Source: Deinococcus yavapaiensis KR-236 (GTDB taxonomy: Bacteria; Deinococcota; Deinococci; Deinococcales; Deinococcaceae). Taken from it: DNA of 52,467 bases. Positions 7,972 to 17,324 of this stretch are shown piece after piece. The notes beneath the pieces were generated by a model. It was not told the DNA's origin, searched no databases, and saw nothing but the letters and a program-made list of their open reading frames with translations. The stretch lies in the NCBI RefSeq assembly GCF_003217515.1, contig NZ_QJSX01000023.1:1-52467 (forward strand). The letters run 5' to 3'. The translations under genes and the position numbers were made by a program. Every line of letters starts with the position of its first letter. Within the stretch, counting starts at the first letter, position 1.

Positions 7972-8493
7972 ATGTTCACCATCCAGCCAGCCACGGCACG
8001 GCAGCAGCACGAGGAGGCGCTCGAACTCTTCAACGAGTACATCGAGGCGAACTGCTTGGCGCTCGAGCAGCACTACGGAATTGACTGGGACGCGGCAGCC
8101 ACCCGTGAAGCGGATCGGGCGAACCTCAGGCTGTTCTTGGCTTCGTACGGTCGACTGTGGCTCGCACACCAGGCTGATGTTCCAGTCGGAGTGCTCGCCG
8201 TGAAGTTCCACGAAGACGGTGCGGCGGAACTCAAGCGCATGTATGTACGGCCTGACAGCCGACGGCATGGCATCGGCCGGGCGTTGCTTGAGCGCGCCAT
8301 CGAGGACGCGAAGCTGCTGCGGTTGGACAGCGCGGAGTTCATGCACGAAGCACACGAGCTCTACCGAAGCGTGGGATTTCATATCACGCCTCCGTACTCG
8401 GGAAGCGAGATTCCACTCGACCTCCAACGACACTGGGTGTTCATGGAGTTACCGCTCGGGGAAGCTCGCGCTTCGCAGTTGGACGCTGGATGA
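7972..8493 (+). CDS. GNAT-family N-acetyltransferase
   Basis: 173 residues from ATG 7972, preceded by GGAGGT with 5 nt spacing; a longer frame from 7918 lacks a site. The GNAT fold is shown by motif A with the acetyl-CoA loop, KRMYVRPDSRRHGIGRALLE (R/Q-x-x-G-x-G, about residues 83-102), and by motif B HEAHELYRSVGF. It transfers an acetyl group from acetyl-CoA to an amine; the substrate cannot be read from the sequence. A monocistronic gene of typical length. Confidence 0.88.
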   Translation: MFTIQPATARQQHEEALELFNEYIEANCLALEQHYGIDWDAAATREADRANLRLFLASYGRLWLAHQADVPVGVLAVKFHEDGAAELKRMYVRPDSRRHGIGRALLERAIEDAKLLRLDSAEFMHEAHELYRSVGFHITPPYSGSEIPLDLQRHWVFMELPLGEARASQLDAG

Positions 8494-8943
8494 GTCGAAG
8501 GCGAAGCTGACGGTACGTACCGCACCTCAATCTGGCCGCCATCTCATGCACTCGAACCCACGTCGGAATCGATAAAACGTCGACCTTCGACGATCACACT
8601 CTCGTTCGCACGGCTGACGTGCTTGCTCACCCGTGAAGTAGGAACCGTTGTTTTCCCCGAGGCTCCGCCAATGGCAAGCTGGTTTCCAACATCAAGCGCT
8701 GTGATGATCGCCGTTCGACGACATCGAATGGGACACTCTCGAGTTGAGTGTCATCGTGGAAGACCGTGATCTTCACGAGATTTCAACCGCGCCTCGAATT
8801 CATGGCGAACACATCCCGGCGAACGAGCTCGCTCGACGTTCGGCACGTTTGCTCGCTCGAAAAGCGGGCTGCTTCCGTCTCGGGCAGGTCGAGGAGACGG
8901 CCTTGCAATTGGTACTGCGCGGCCTGTGCAGGGGGAGATTTTT
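8494..8943. other. No supportable gene
   Basis: About 450 bases between the GNAT gene and a small ORF. One plus frame (from about 8710) reads FDDIEWDTLEL then VIVEDRDLHEI, which looks protein-like but has no start signal and soon loses codon bias. It may be a relic. Confidence 0.4.
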
Positions 8944-9048
8944 ATGGCAGGGACCTCCTTCGACCTTGTGGGTGCGTGCCTCGGGTTGGGCGGAGGGCGG
9001 GTTGAATTGGGAGTGGCTTTCAGCATACGGGCCCACGGCGTTGCGTGA
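8944..9048 (+). CDS. Putative 34-residue peptide with a strong ribosome site
   Basis: ATG 8944 follows GGGGGAG with about 6 nt spacing, one of the best ribosome sites in the window. The product is Gly/Leu/Val-rich (TSFDLVGACLGLGGGRVELG) and ends at TGA 9048. A GC hairpin (9057-9072) follows at once, so signals for a complete small gene are present. No homologue recognised; it may also be the 5' end of a lost gene. Confidence 0.35.
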   Translation: MAGTSFDLVGACLGLGGGRVELGVAFSIRAHGVA

Positions 9049-9056
9049 GCAAAGGA

Positions 9057-9072
9057 GCGGCTGAACAGCCGC
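9057..9072 (+). terminator. Small GC hairpin after the 34-residue ORF
   Basis: GCGGCT (9057-9062), loop GAAC, AGCCGC (9067-9072). There is no T tract, so termination is uncertain. Confidence 0.3.
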
Positions 9073-9104
9073 ATAGCCGCTAAAGCGAGCGTCATAGCTC
9101 AGCC

Positions 9105-10487
9105 ATGCCGCAAGGCGCATGTTGGGCTCACGACCATCATTCCTCACCCCTCAGGAGCCTGCATGACCGACCTCACCGACTTGTCCTCACCGACTTGTCC
9201 GCCGCCGTCCTCGCCCGCCTCGTCGCTCAGAAGCAGTGCTCGTCGCTCGAAGTCGTCGACGCGTACATCGCGCGTTGCGAGCGCGCGGTCGCGCTCGGGG
9301 CCCTCGTGCTGCCCGCCTTCGACGAGGCGAGGCGCGAGGCGCGCCACCTCGACGAGCGTCTCGCGCGTGGCGACCGCGCAGGGCCGTTGCACGGCGTGCC
9401 CCTGACGGTCAAAGACTGGATCGAGGTCGCGGGCTTGCCATGCCTCGCGGGCGACGAGGCCCGCCGCGGAGTCATCTGCCGCGAGGACGCCTCAGCCGTC
9501 GCTCGCCTGCGCGAAGCTGGAGGCGTCGTGCTCGGCAAGAGTGCCGTGCTACCCGATACGGCGGTGTACGGCCGCGTGTCTCACCCGCGGGGAGCGCACC
9601 TCAGTCCCGGCGGGTCGAGTTCCGGCGAGGCGGTGCTCGTCGCGACACATTGCAGTCCGCTCGGACTCGGCAGCGATTCGGGCGGCTCGATTCGCCAGCC
9701 TGCGGCGTTCTGCGGCGTCTTCGGACTCAAGCCGACGTCAGGCCGAGTGCCCCTCACAGGGCACGTGCCGCGCATCAATCCGCTCGCCGATCCGCGCACG
9801 GTGATCGGCCCCCTCGCCCGCTCGGTCGAGGACCTCGAGCTCGCGCTTCACGTCGTCGCGGGCGAGGACGGACGCGACGCGAGCGTCGTGCCCGCGCACT
9901 TGGGCCGCGCGAGCGAGGTGCGTGTCGAGGCGCTCCGTGTCGCCTTCTTCGACGCCTTCGCGGGCGAGGACGGCGAGACGCGCGTGAGCGAGGACGCCTC
10001 ACGGGTGACGAGGTCGGCGGCGGCGGCGCTCGCGCACCTCGGCTGTGAGGTCGTCGAGGCCGCACCACCGAACCTCGGGGCGGCGATGCGCCTCACGCGG
10101 CAGTACTGGGCGCGGCCCGAATCCGCGTCGTGGGACGAGTGGGAACCGGACGGGCGCTCGACGCTCACCGCCGACGAGGTCGAGCGCCATCTCTTCGAGT
10201 GGGACCGCTTTCGCCGCGAGGTCCTGCGCTTCATGGAAAGCGTGGACGTCGTGCTGACGCCCGTGACGCGCGGCGGCGCGGTGCGTCACGGCGAGGACGA
10301 GGGCGGCATCGACTTCACGGCCCCGTGGAGCCTAACGGGTCAACCGGCCGTCGTCGTGCCGTTCGGAGAAACGCGCGATTCGCGACCGCTCGGTGTGCAG
10401 ATCGTGGCGAGGTCGTGGCGCGAGGACGGCGCACTCGCGGTCGCGCGCCTTCTTGAGCAGGCGCGCCTTCCTGCTGCTCGCGGATGA
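9105..10487 (+). CDS. Amidase-signature hydrolase with a frame-shifted native start
   Basis: The body is an intact amidase-signature enzyme: catalytic Lys in VPLTVKDWIEV, the Gly/Ser-rich core PGGSSSGEAVLVA and SDSGGSIRQPAAFCGVFGLKPT with the cis-Ser and nucleophile Ser. It would hydrolyse a carboxamide; the substrate is unknown and the C-terminal part is shorter than in GatA. The natural start is probably ATG 9163 (AGGAG 6 nt upstream), reading MTDLTDLS, but an exact 14-bp tandem duplication (9172-9199) puts it out of frame. Deleting one copy joins MTDLTDL to SAAVLARL. As the sequence stands, only a start such as ATG 9105 reaches the body, adding about 20 unrelated residues. Expression may therefore be lost or altered. 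It ends 4 nt from the convergent thioredoxin gene. Confidence 0.75.
   Translation: MPQGACWAHDHHSSPLRSLHDRPHRLVLTDLSAAVLARLVAQKQCSSLEVVDAYIARCERAVALGALVLPAFDEARREARHLDERLARGDRAGPLHGVPLTVKDWIEVAGLPCLAGDEARRGVICREDASAVARLREAGGVVLGKSAVLPDTAVYGRVSHPRGAHLSPGGSSSGEAVLVATHCSPLGLGSDSGGSIRQPAAFCGVFGLKPTSGRVPLTGHVPRINPLADPRTVIGPLARSVEDLELALHVVAGEDGRDASVVPAHLGRASEVRVEALRVAFFDAFAGEDGETRVSEDASRVTRSAAAALAHLGCEVVEAAPPNLGAAMRLTRQYWARPESASWDEWEPDGRSTLTADEVERHLFEWDRFRREVLRFMESVDVVLTPVTRGGAVRHGEDEGGIDFTAPWSLTGQPAVVVPFGETRDSRPLGVQIVARSWREDGALAVARLLEQARLPAARG
9172..9199 (+). repeat. 14-bp perfect tandem duplication
   Basis: ctcaccgacttgtc occurs twice back to back (9172-9185, 9186-9199) immediately after the amidase start. 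Its length is not a multiple of three, so one copy more or less toggles the frame. Confidence 0.95.
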
Positions 10488-10491
10488 GGCG

Positions 10492-10947
<456 letters not shown>

Positions 10948-11124
10948 ACCCGAGGGTACTCCAGTCCCGTCGAGGCGGCGCGGCAAGCGACGTTGACGCG
11001 TCGACAAAAATCGTTCGGTCCAATGCACACGGGCAATAAGGCGGCACGTCCGGACCTGAACAGTATGGTCACGAGTTCCACGAGCCACCGTTGATCCCGG
11101 TGCAGCCGGGGAACGGTCGGCACC

Positions 11125-12066
11125 TCAAGATGAAGTGCGCATGCGCCATACGCCCACCGTCGGAACAAAGCCGAGACGTTCGTTGACGCGCAGCATCGCC
11201 GCGTTCCGCGCGTCGTTGTCCGTCTGCATGCATGTTCCACCCTCGTTGCGCGCCGCGCGGGCCGACAAGGCCTTGAGAGCGGCGCTCAAACCACTGCCGC
11301 GCTCGTCCCGCGCGACGCCCGTTCCCCAAATCATCATGGTGCCGTCCTGGCGCGGTGAGCGCACCAGCGTGAAGCCGACGGGTCTGTCTGCCCGCATCGC
11401 GACGAACGAGGCAACCCGGGACGTGAAGGGATTGCGAATCACGCCGCGCTCGAAGTGCTCGAACGGTTCCTGTGCGCGGTGTGCGGCCGTCGGCTCGTCC
11501 TGCATGACGGCGCTCACGAGGGCGTGCAGGTCTTGCGCCGCATGGTGCTCCAGCCAAGAGTGCAGCGGCACGAATCGTACGCCCTCGCGTTCCACACGCG
11601 TCACCTGCGCCGCGAATCGCTCGAACGAGAATGCTTCGAGCGGCAAGACCGACGCGAACGAGTGCGAGGCCACGTGCAACCCTCGCCGTTCTGCCCATGC
11701 CCGGCTGGTAGGGTCCGCGTCGAGCACACGTCCTTCCACGCCCACCGGACGCGCCGAGTCCAAGAAAGGTCCCAAAGCCTCCAAAAGGGTGCGAGCGACG
11801 CCTTCGCCGCGTCGCTCTCGATCGACGATCACGTGGACATTGAACCAGCCGGGCAAGTTCCCCGCACCGTGCTGGAGCGTGGCGGCGCCCACGAGTCGTT
11901 GCGCGTCGAACGCGAGGAGTCGCGCGAATGGCGCGTCGGGAACTCGGAGCGATTCCACGAGATTGAAGCGATCAAGGGAAATCGGCGAGTGGTAGCTCTG
12001 GTTGAAAAGCGTCAGGAAGCGCTCGGCGTTCTCAGGGCGATAGGACTGGAGGGTGAGGCGGGACAC
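11125..12066 (-). CDS. Two-domain GNAT acetyltransferase
   Basis: 313 residues with two GNAT domains in tandem. The first has VHVIVDRERRGEGVARTLLE (about residues 77-96) as its acetyl-CoA loop; the second, near residue 250, has WGTGVARDERGSGLSAALKA followed by TDNDARNAAMLRVNERLGF, the classic C-terminal GNAT signature. The arrangement resembles mycothiol-synthase-like and Eis-like duplicated GNATs. Usually only one half is catalytic; the second has the better-conserved motif. Substrate unknown. The start is a GTG with GGAG unusually close, so it may be slightly off. Confidence 0.82.
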   Translation of the reverse strand: MSRLTLQSYRPENAERFLTLFNQSYHSPISLDRFNLVESLRVPDAPFARLLAFDAQRLVGAATLQHGAGNLPGWFNVHVIVDRERRGEGVARTLLEALGPFLDSARPVGVEGRVLDADPTSRAWAERRGLHVASHSFASVLPLEAFSFERFAAQVTRVEREGVRFVPLHSWLEHHAAQDLHALVSAVMQDEPTAAHRAQEPFEHFERGVIRNPFTSRVASFVAMRADRPVGFTLVRSPRQDGTMMIWGTGVARDERGSGLSAALKALSARAARNEGGTCMQTDNDARNAAMLRVNERLGFVPTVGVWRMRTSS

Positions 12067-12438
12067 ACTCCATGATGTCGACGATTGCGGAAGCGTGGCA
12101 AGCGATCAAGGCACGTGAACGGCCCTCAGAACAAGAGGCGCGGCTCGTCGTGCACGTTCCACCCCTCGGCGCTCGGAACGACGCCAATCCGAAGTGTGTG
12201 GCGCACGGCAGCACGATTTGTCCGGCGCTTCGCGCTTGAAAGATCCAGCCGAGGCTGCTCGAGGGGCATTCACGCTCGGAGCAGGGCTTGAACGCTCGAA
12301 CGCCTGACTGCCGAAGCCGAGTGTCGCCTCGGTGACGCCCACTCGGTACCTGGGCGTCGGGTATGACCGCCAGAGAAGCAAGTCGTCAACCTACGCTTAC
12401 ACGACGTGCAATGACGACCTGCCTCGAGAACCGCGTGA
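12067..12438. other. Intergenic stretch with a weak 55-codon ORF
   Basis: A plus-strand ORF 12072-12239 (ATG, 55 residues: IAEAWQAIKARERPSEQEAR then a VVHVPPLGARNDA segment) has plausible codon use but no ribosome site. A second plus frame just after it reads LKDPAEAARGAFTLGAGLE, as though a frame were lost at about 12230. This may be a relic of one gene. Nothing else is supported. Confidence 0.35.
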
Positions 12439-15021
12439 TCAGGCGGGCGCGGTTTCACGCACGTGCAACTCGGAAAGCAAGGCGCCGCTGTCAATGCGCG
12501 AAACGTGCACGTCCACGACGTCCCCTTCGTCCACCGCGAAGGCGACGCTGCCCGGCGGCAACTCCAACGCGCGGCGCACGAACGCCCCGAGCACCGCCTC
12601 TTCGCCTATCGATAGGTTCACGTTCGCCTCGTCGGCGTCCGACCGACTGTTGACGCGCGCGTGAAACGCGGCGGCATCCTCCTCGGGTCGGCGGCGGTAC
12701 CTTTCCGTGCCGCCCCCTTTCCCCAGGACGAGCACTTCCCGCGCGCGGCCCGCCGCGTGCACGAGCGCGAGGTCCCACAACGTGGCGCGCCCACCACTCT
12801 CGAAGTGCGCGTCGACGTCCCGCACGACCTTCCCGAGCGCATGCTTGTACGTGCCGACGCGGTGCATGCCGCCGCGCGGCTTGACCTTCACGTCCAGCCA
12901 GCGCAGCGTGCGCCGCGCGAAGTCAACGCACAGCGGCGCTGCCACTTTCCCACTGCCCGAGAGGTCGAAGCGTTGCTCGACGCTGCGCGCGTTGAATACC
13001 TTCCCGACCCGCTCGGCGCGCAGCATCACGCCCGCGAACGCTTCGGGCATCACGTCGAACGCGACGTCGTTGTAACTGAAGATCACCGGCACCGCGTACC
13101 GCACGCCCGCGCCGCGCAGCGCGTCCACGTCGAGGTCGAGGAACTCCGACGCTCCCTCGGGCGCGGGCGCGCTCGTGAAGTCACCGGAATGCACGGCGCC
13201 CGCGCCGAAGCGCAAGTTCGTGAAGTCGCACAAGCCCACGAAGGTCCACGCGTCGTCATAGAACGCCACGCTGAGGTCGAGGTCCACTCGTATGTCCTGC
13301 GGTTGCACCCAGTGCACGAAGAGGCGCAGAAAGCGCTCGGGCGGTACGTCGAGGTGCGCGCCTCGTGGCCAGGCGACGAGCGCGCGCGACGCTTTGCGCG
13401 CCGCGACCGGTACGGGCACGCGCGCGAGTCCTTCGTCGAGCACGGCGCGCTCGAAGGACGGCAAGGCGCTCGCGCGCCTCACGAGCTCCGCGTCGAACAC
13501 GGCCGTGAACGGCGCGGTCACCTCGTGCGGGAGAAGCGGGCGCGTATCGTCGATCGCGCGCGCGTGCGCCGCGTCGCCTTTCGGAAAGAACACCCGGCGC
13601 GCGTGAGGCTCGTGGCGACGGGCGAGATGTGCGCTGAGGCTCAGCAACATCGGAGCCGTCAGGCGCGGCGCGACTGCCCGCGCGGTCGCTTCGACGTCGG
13701 CGAGCAACGCGGGCTCGCGCGCGACGACTTCGCGCAGCAACTTGTCGAAGCGCCGCCCGAACTCTCCCGGACGCTGCCGCAAGAGACGCAGCGCGTCATG
13801 CACGTCGTGACGCGCGAAGGCCGTTTCGACGTCGCCGCTCCACGCGCGGTACCGCACGACGTTCCCGCTGAGTCGCGTGCCGCGTACGGCGTTCGCCGCG
13901 CTTTCCACGCGGTGCGCGAGCGCGTCGTCGCGCAAGGCCGTGCCGCGCAGCACCGCGAACGCGAGCGCGACGCTCTGAAAGCGCGCGGCGTGCTCGAACG
14001 GGTGCAGCATCTCGCCCGCCCGCTTCCAATCGCCGGGGTGACGGCCGAGGTCCTCCACGAGCGCCTCAAACCGGAGCGAGTCGAGCGCGCCGAGCAGCAC
14101 GCGCCGTAGCGCGCGCGGCATGGAAGAGACGTTCGCCGCTTCCGTAAGCGTGCCGTTCCCGCCGCCGTACGCGTCGATGACGCGCAGGACGTCCGTCGCC
14201 GTCTTGAGGTGCCGGGGCAGCACGGCGAGGGCCGCGTCGCGCGTGCGCTCGCTTCGCAGCAGCGTGGTGAACGCGAACGCCATCGTTTCACGCATCGGCA
14301 CGACGTCCGGCACCACTGTCAGGGCCTCGCCCTCGAGCGAGATCAGCAGCACCGCGAGGCTCTCGCGATCTTGAGGCGACAGTGGCGTCGTGCGGCTCAG
14401 CAGACGCGTGAGGAGCGCGGTCGCTTCCACGTGCACGTTCCCGCCGAGGTGCAAGGCGCGCAACCGCGTGGGCTCGCGTGACGCTTCCTCCGCGGGAAGG
14501 GCGGGCGTGGCGAGGCGGCGGTGGCAGATGGGGCACCCGCCGAACTCCGCCGGGTCGAAGGTGCCGTACGCGCACGCGCGCTCAGGCGCGCTGTGCGGCC
14601 CGACGTGCGTGCTCGCACCACGAGGAAGGTCGTCGTGGTCGAGCGCGCACGGTTCGCCCGGATCGCGCGCCGACCACGTCAGCACGCGCCGCAAGTAGAA
14701 CGCGAACGTGTCGTTGGGCGTCGTCAGGGGAAAACGGCGGAAGAGCGTGACGTGCGTCGCGTGCGCGCCGACGTTTCGCTCGAGGGTCCGCGTGAGGTGC
14801 TCGCCGACGTGGCGGAGGGTCACGTCGTCGAGAGTGCGCAGAGCGACGTGGAGATCTTCGGTCAGGACGTACCCCAACTCGAACAAACGCCGTTCCAACG
14901 CACGCAGCGCCTTCACCGCGTTGCCCGGTCGTGCGTGCGCGGGCGACGCGGCAGGCAGGAACACCCGCTTGGAGGTGCGGAGCAGCAGCGTGGTCAAGTC
15001 GTCGTTCGCGTGGAAGGTCAT
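12439..15021 (-). CDS. RING-like and TerD-like domain fusion protein (MXAN_6230/SCO0854-type)
   Basis: 860 residues from ATG 15021, with GAGGTG 3-4 nt upstream. An N-terminal alpha-helical region precedes a Cys/His cluster at about 149-170 (ERACAYG ... GGCPICHRR) resembling half of a RING or treble-clef zinc site. A long Leu/Ala/Arg-rich helical middle follows. Residues about 580-670 look like a TerD fold: DLDLSVAFYD, then HSGDFTSAPAPEGASEF, LDLDVDALRG and VIFSYNDVAFD, with acidic residues in the places used for calcium in TerD proteins. I recognise the overall plan as the RING-domain family named after MXAN_6230/SCO0854, predicted to belong to Ter-type stress complexes. Function is untested. 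No terA/B/C/Z genes are nearby. Monocistronic. Confidence 0.7.
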   Translation of the reverse strand: MTFHANDDLTTLLLRTSKRVFLPAASPAHARPGNAVKALRALERRLFELGYVLTEDLHVALRTLDDVTLRHVGEHLTRTLERNVGAHATHVTLFRRFPLTTPNDTFAFYLRRVLTWSARDPGEPCALDHDDLPRGASTHVGPHSAPERACAYGTFDPAEFGGCPICHRRLATPALPAEEASREPTRLRALHLGGNVHVEATALLTRLLSRTTPLSPQDRESLAVLLISLEGEALTVVPDVVPMRETMAFAFTTLLRSERTRDAALAVLPRHLKTATDVLRVIDAYGGGNGTLTEAANVSSMPRALRRVLLGALDSLRFEALVEDLGRHPGDWKRAGEMLHPFEHAARFQSVALAFAVLRGTALRDDALAHRVESAANAVRGTRLSGNVVRYRAWSGDVETAFARHDVHDALRLLRQRPGEFGRRFDKLLREVVAREPALLADVEATARAVAPRLTAPMLLSLSAHLARRHEPHARRVFFPKGDAAHARAIDDTRPLLPHEVTAPFTAVFDAELVRRASALPSFERAVLDEGLARVPVPVAARKASRALVAWPRGAHLDVPPERFLRLFVHWVQPQDIRVDLDLSVAFYDDAWTFVGLCDFTNLRFGAGAVHSGDFTSAPAPEGASEFLDLDVDALRGAGVRYAVPVIFSYNDVAFDVMPEAFAGVMLRAERVGKVFNARSVEQRFDLSGSGKVAAPLCVDFARRTLRWLDVKVKPRGGMHRVGTYKHALGKVVRDVDAHFESGGRATLWDLALVHAAGRAREVLVLGKGGGTERYRRRPEEDAAAFHARVNSRSDADEANVNLSIGEEAVLGAFVRRALELPPGSVAFAVDEGDVVDVHVSRIDSGALLSELHVRETAPA

Positions 15022-15052
15022 GGGCACCTCGAGATGGAAAAGCGCCGCTGGA

Positions 15053-15190
15053 AAGCGGGCGCGCTGCGTGTTTGAGTTTCAATCAAGCGGAGAAGGAAGC
15101 GCGCCCTGAGCCAGCGGCGATGAATTGCGAGGCGGAAAGCGGACACGCTGCGAACTGGACAGGTTAGGAGAAGGAAGCGCGTCCTGAGCC
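15053..15190. repeat. Diverged direct repeat of about 80 bp
   Basis: GAGAAGGAAGCGCG(C/T)CCTGAGCC occurs at 15090-15112 and 15168-15190 (22 of 23 identical). A second matching block, GAAAGCGG(G/A)C(G/A)CGCTGCG, starts about 37 and 33 nt before each. The unit is thus a duplicated segment with a variable middle, just upstream of the RING/TerD gene. Confidence 0.7.
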
Positions 15191-15830
15191 GCCGATCGTC
15201 AGCGTAGCAAGCGTGGCGCGGCGTGTCCTGCGCCTGTTCGCTCAGGGGCGCTGAGCGCATCGGCGTAGTCCGGGCGCCGAGCGTGAAGAGGCGGACGGCA
15301 ACGCGCGGCGCCTTCACGTACATGCGTTCGAGGTTGCTGCGAAGGCGAGCACGCGGAGCGGTGAGCACACTCCATTCGCTGATGGATCGGCACGGCGGTG
15401 ACGGCGCCCACGCGGTCCTTGCCAGACGTGCACTGCACCCCCAGCGGCAAGGGCGGCGTCGCGTCACACCGGGAAACCGCGGCGTCGTGACGAGGCACCT
15501 CGGGACTCGACGTTCGAGCAGATGCGCGCCCTCCGACGACTGGAACACGCCGAGCTTTCCCGCGTGCGATCCGGAACGGTGGAAACGTGATGACCTCGCC
15601 GTGGGTTCGTCATTGTCGGGGTCCGTACAACCTCGACTTACGCGCCGCCACGGGCACCGTCGGGTGACAACGCGCTACGAGAAACTGGCGAAGGGTGCTG
15701 CCCCGAAAGCTCCTTTTTGCCTTCACGTCGTAACCACCTCCATCGGCTTGGCAACGGGGGAGACGAAGAAGACAAGCTCGCGCAAAGCCGGAGAGCGGCG
15801 GCGACGTGGAAGTCACCTCGCAAAGGCCGT
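15191..15830. other. No intact gene; possible phosphatase relic on the minus strand
   Basis: About 640 bases with no ribosome-site-linked ORF. On the minus strand near 15400-15440 one frame reads LGVQCTSGKDRVGAVTA, very like the C-x5-R P-loop of bacterial tyrosine phosphatases (HCTAGKDRTG). The flanks do not hold a matching domain in any single frame, so at most this is a degraded remnant. Confidence 0.35.
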
Positions 15831-17324
15831 TCAGGGAAACTGGAATTCGATCTTGCTTTGCGCGGCGCACCCCCTGATGTCTTCGAATTCGACAACCGTA
15901 CTGCCCGCGAAGGGCGCGTTCGCTCGCCCGGTGGTGTTCCGCACGACGAGTGGCGTGAGAGAGCCGTCCGACTCCACGTACGCGACCTTGAGTTCGTAGC
16001 GGGCGAGGGGCAGTTCGTTCAAGTCGAAGGACGTACTGTCGGTGCTCCAGCCACCTTTGGCCACGGAAACCACGGTGTCGACGCCTGGGACGCGCGCGCC
16101 GTCGACCGCGTTTCCGAGGGGGCGCAAGGTCACCTTGAACTTGTTGACGCGCTGATCTCCGATGAACCGGGGACGCTCGGCCGGATTGGTGGTCACCACG
16201 AATTGCTGCGCGACGATCAAGTGCGCGACGTTCGTGTCGATCTTGAAGTGCCTCACCGCGCCGTCGGCGGCGAAGAACAATGCTCCGTCACCGTACGGTA
16301 GGCTCGGCAGGCACATCGGCATGTCCAGCCACGACACGCTTGTGCTCGCCGTCGCCTTCCAAGCCACTTCAGGCGTGAGGCGCGCCTTGTACGCGCCCTT
16401 GGCGTCCGTTCGGTACTCTCCGAGACTGTGCACGAAGTACCCGCTCACCGCCGGGTCGATCTTCACGGAGGCGCCCGGCAAGGGACGTCCGAGCGAATCG
16501 AACACTTGTCCCGTGACGTATCCGGGTTGCCCTTTCGTGATCACGGGAGACGGATTCGCCGCTCGAGCCGCCGTCGGCTGTTCCAAGGAAGCGGGCTCGC
16601 CGACTTTGGCGAGTCGCAACGCGATGTTCGCACGGGGCGCTTTCACTTCGAGCGCTTGACCGTCGGCGCTCGTGAGGCGCGCCACGTAGTCGCCGTCGTC
16701 GAATTGCTCGTTGCGATTCACGTCCTTCCAAGCGACGAGACGGTAGGCGCTGCTTTCCAACCCCTCGATCTTGAACGACGCCTTCGTGCCCGCCACGTCG
16801 AGGGCCATCATCTTGCTGGCGTTCTCGTCGCACCCGTCGCCTCGCACGACGCAAGCGATCACGACGGTTCCCTCGAGGTTCACGCCCTTCGGCGCTTCCA
16901 CCGTGCCCGACAAGGAACGGTCGCCGTTCGACGTCGAAGAGCGGCCTCGCACCGTCATGGAAAAGGCGAGGTTCGTGCCGGGCGCGGCGACTCGACCGGG
17001 CGTGCCACTTCCCGCCTTGCTGAAAAAGCCCGAGTAGTCGCCGTCGTCCATGTCACCGGAGCCGTTCATGTCTTTCCAGGCGATCAACTGGTACTCGCCC
17101 GCTTTCTTAACCGTGAGGGAGAACGCGGCGTGAGGCCCGCTCGCGGTAACTTGTGTCCCGACCGAAAATTGCTCGTCGCACGCGTCACCCTTTGGAAAGC
17201 AGGCGATGACGTGGGTGCCTTTCACGTTTCCGCCGCTCGGCGCGGAGACGGTGCCGGACAGCGTGAGGGGGGCGGCGGTCGCGAGACCCAGGGTGAGCAG
17301 GGCGAGCGTCAAGGTGTGGCGCAT
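15831..17324 (-). CDS. Secreted protein with two Asp-rich repeats and a carboxypeptidase-regulatory-like domain
   Basis: 497 residues from ATG 17324, with GGAGGAAAG about 6 nt upstream. A signal peptide (LTLALLTLGLATAAP) is followed by two related modules of about 115 residues. Each begins with LSGTV-AP-G-N and an IAC-x-x-G-D-x-C-DE segment, and ends with an acidic loop, KDMNGSGDMDDGDY in the first and KDVNRNEQFDDGDY in the second. These match the calcium-binding D-x-N-x-x-x-x-x-x-D-G loops of prealbumin-like or SdrD-B-type domains. A third domain (about residue 265 onward, GYVTGQVFDSLGRPLPGASVKI) is a carboxypeptidase-regulatory-like beta-sandwich. The rest is beta-rich and ends with Cys. 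It is probably an exported envelope or matrix protein. A degraded relative of its C-terminus may lie at 21857-22080. Confidence 0.8.
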   Translation of the reverse strand: MRHTLTLALLTLGLATAAPLTLSGTVSAPSGGNVKGTHVIACFPKGDACDEQFSVGTQVTASGPHAAFSLTVKKAGEYQLIAWKDMNGSGDMDDGDYSGFFSKAGSGTPGRVAAPGTNLAFSMTVRGRSSTSNGDRSLSGTVEAPKGVNLEGTVVIACVVRGDGCDENASKMMALDVAGTKASFKIEGLESSAYRLVAWKDVNRNEQFDDGDYVARLTSADGQALEVKAPRANIALRLAKVGEPASLEQPTAARAANPSPVITKGQPGYVTGQVFDSLGRPLPGASVKIDPAVSGYFVHSLGEYRTDAKGAYKARLTPEVAWKATASTSVSWLDMPMCLPSLPYGDGALFFAADGAVRHFKIDTNVAHLIVAQQFVVTTNPAERPRFIGDQRVNKFKVTLRPLGNAVDGARVPGVDTVVSVAKGGWSTDSTSFDLNELPLARYELKVAYVESDGSLTPLVVRNTTGRANAPFAGSTVVEFEDIRGCAAQSKIEFQFP

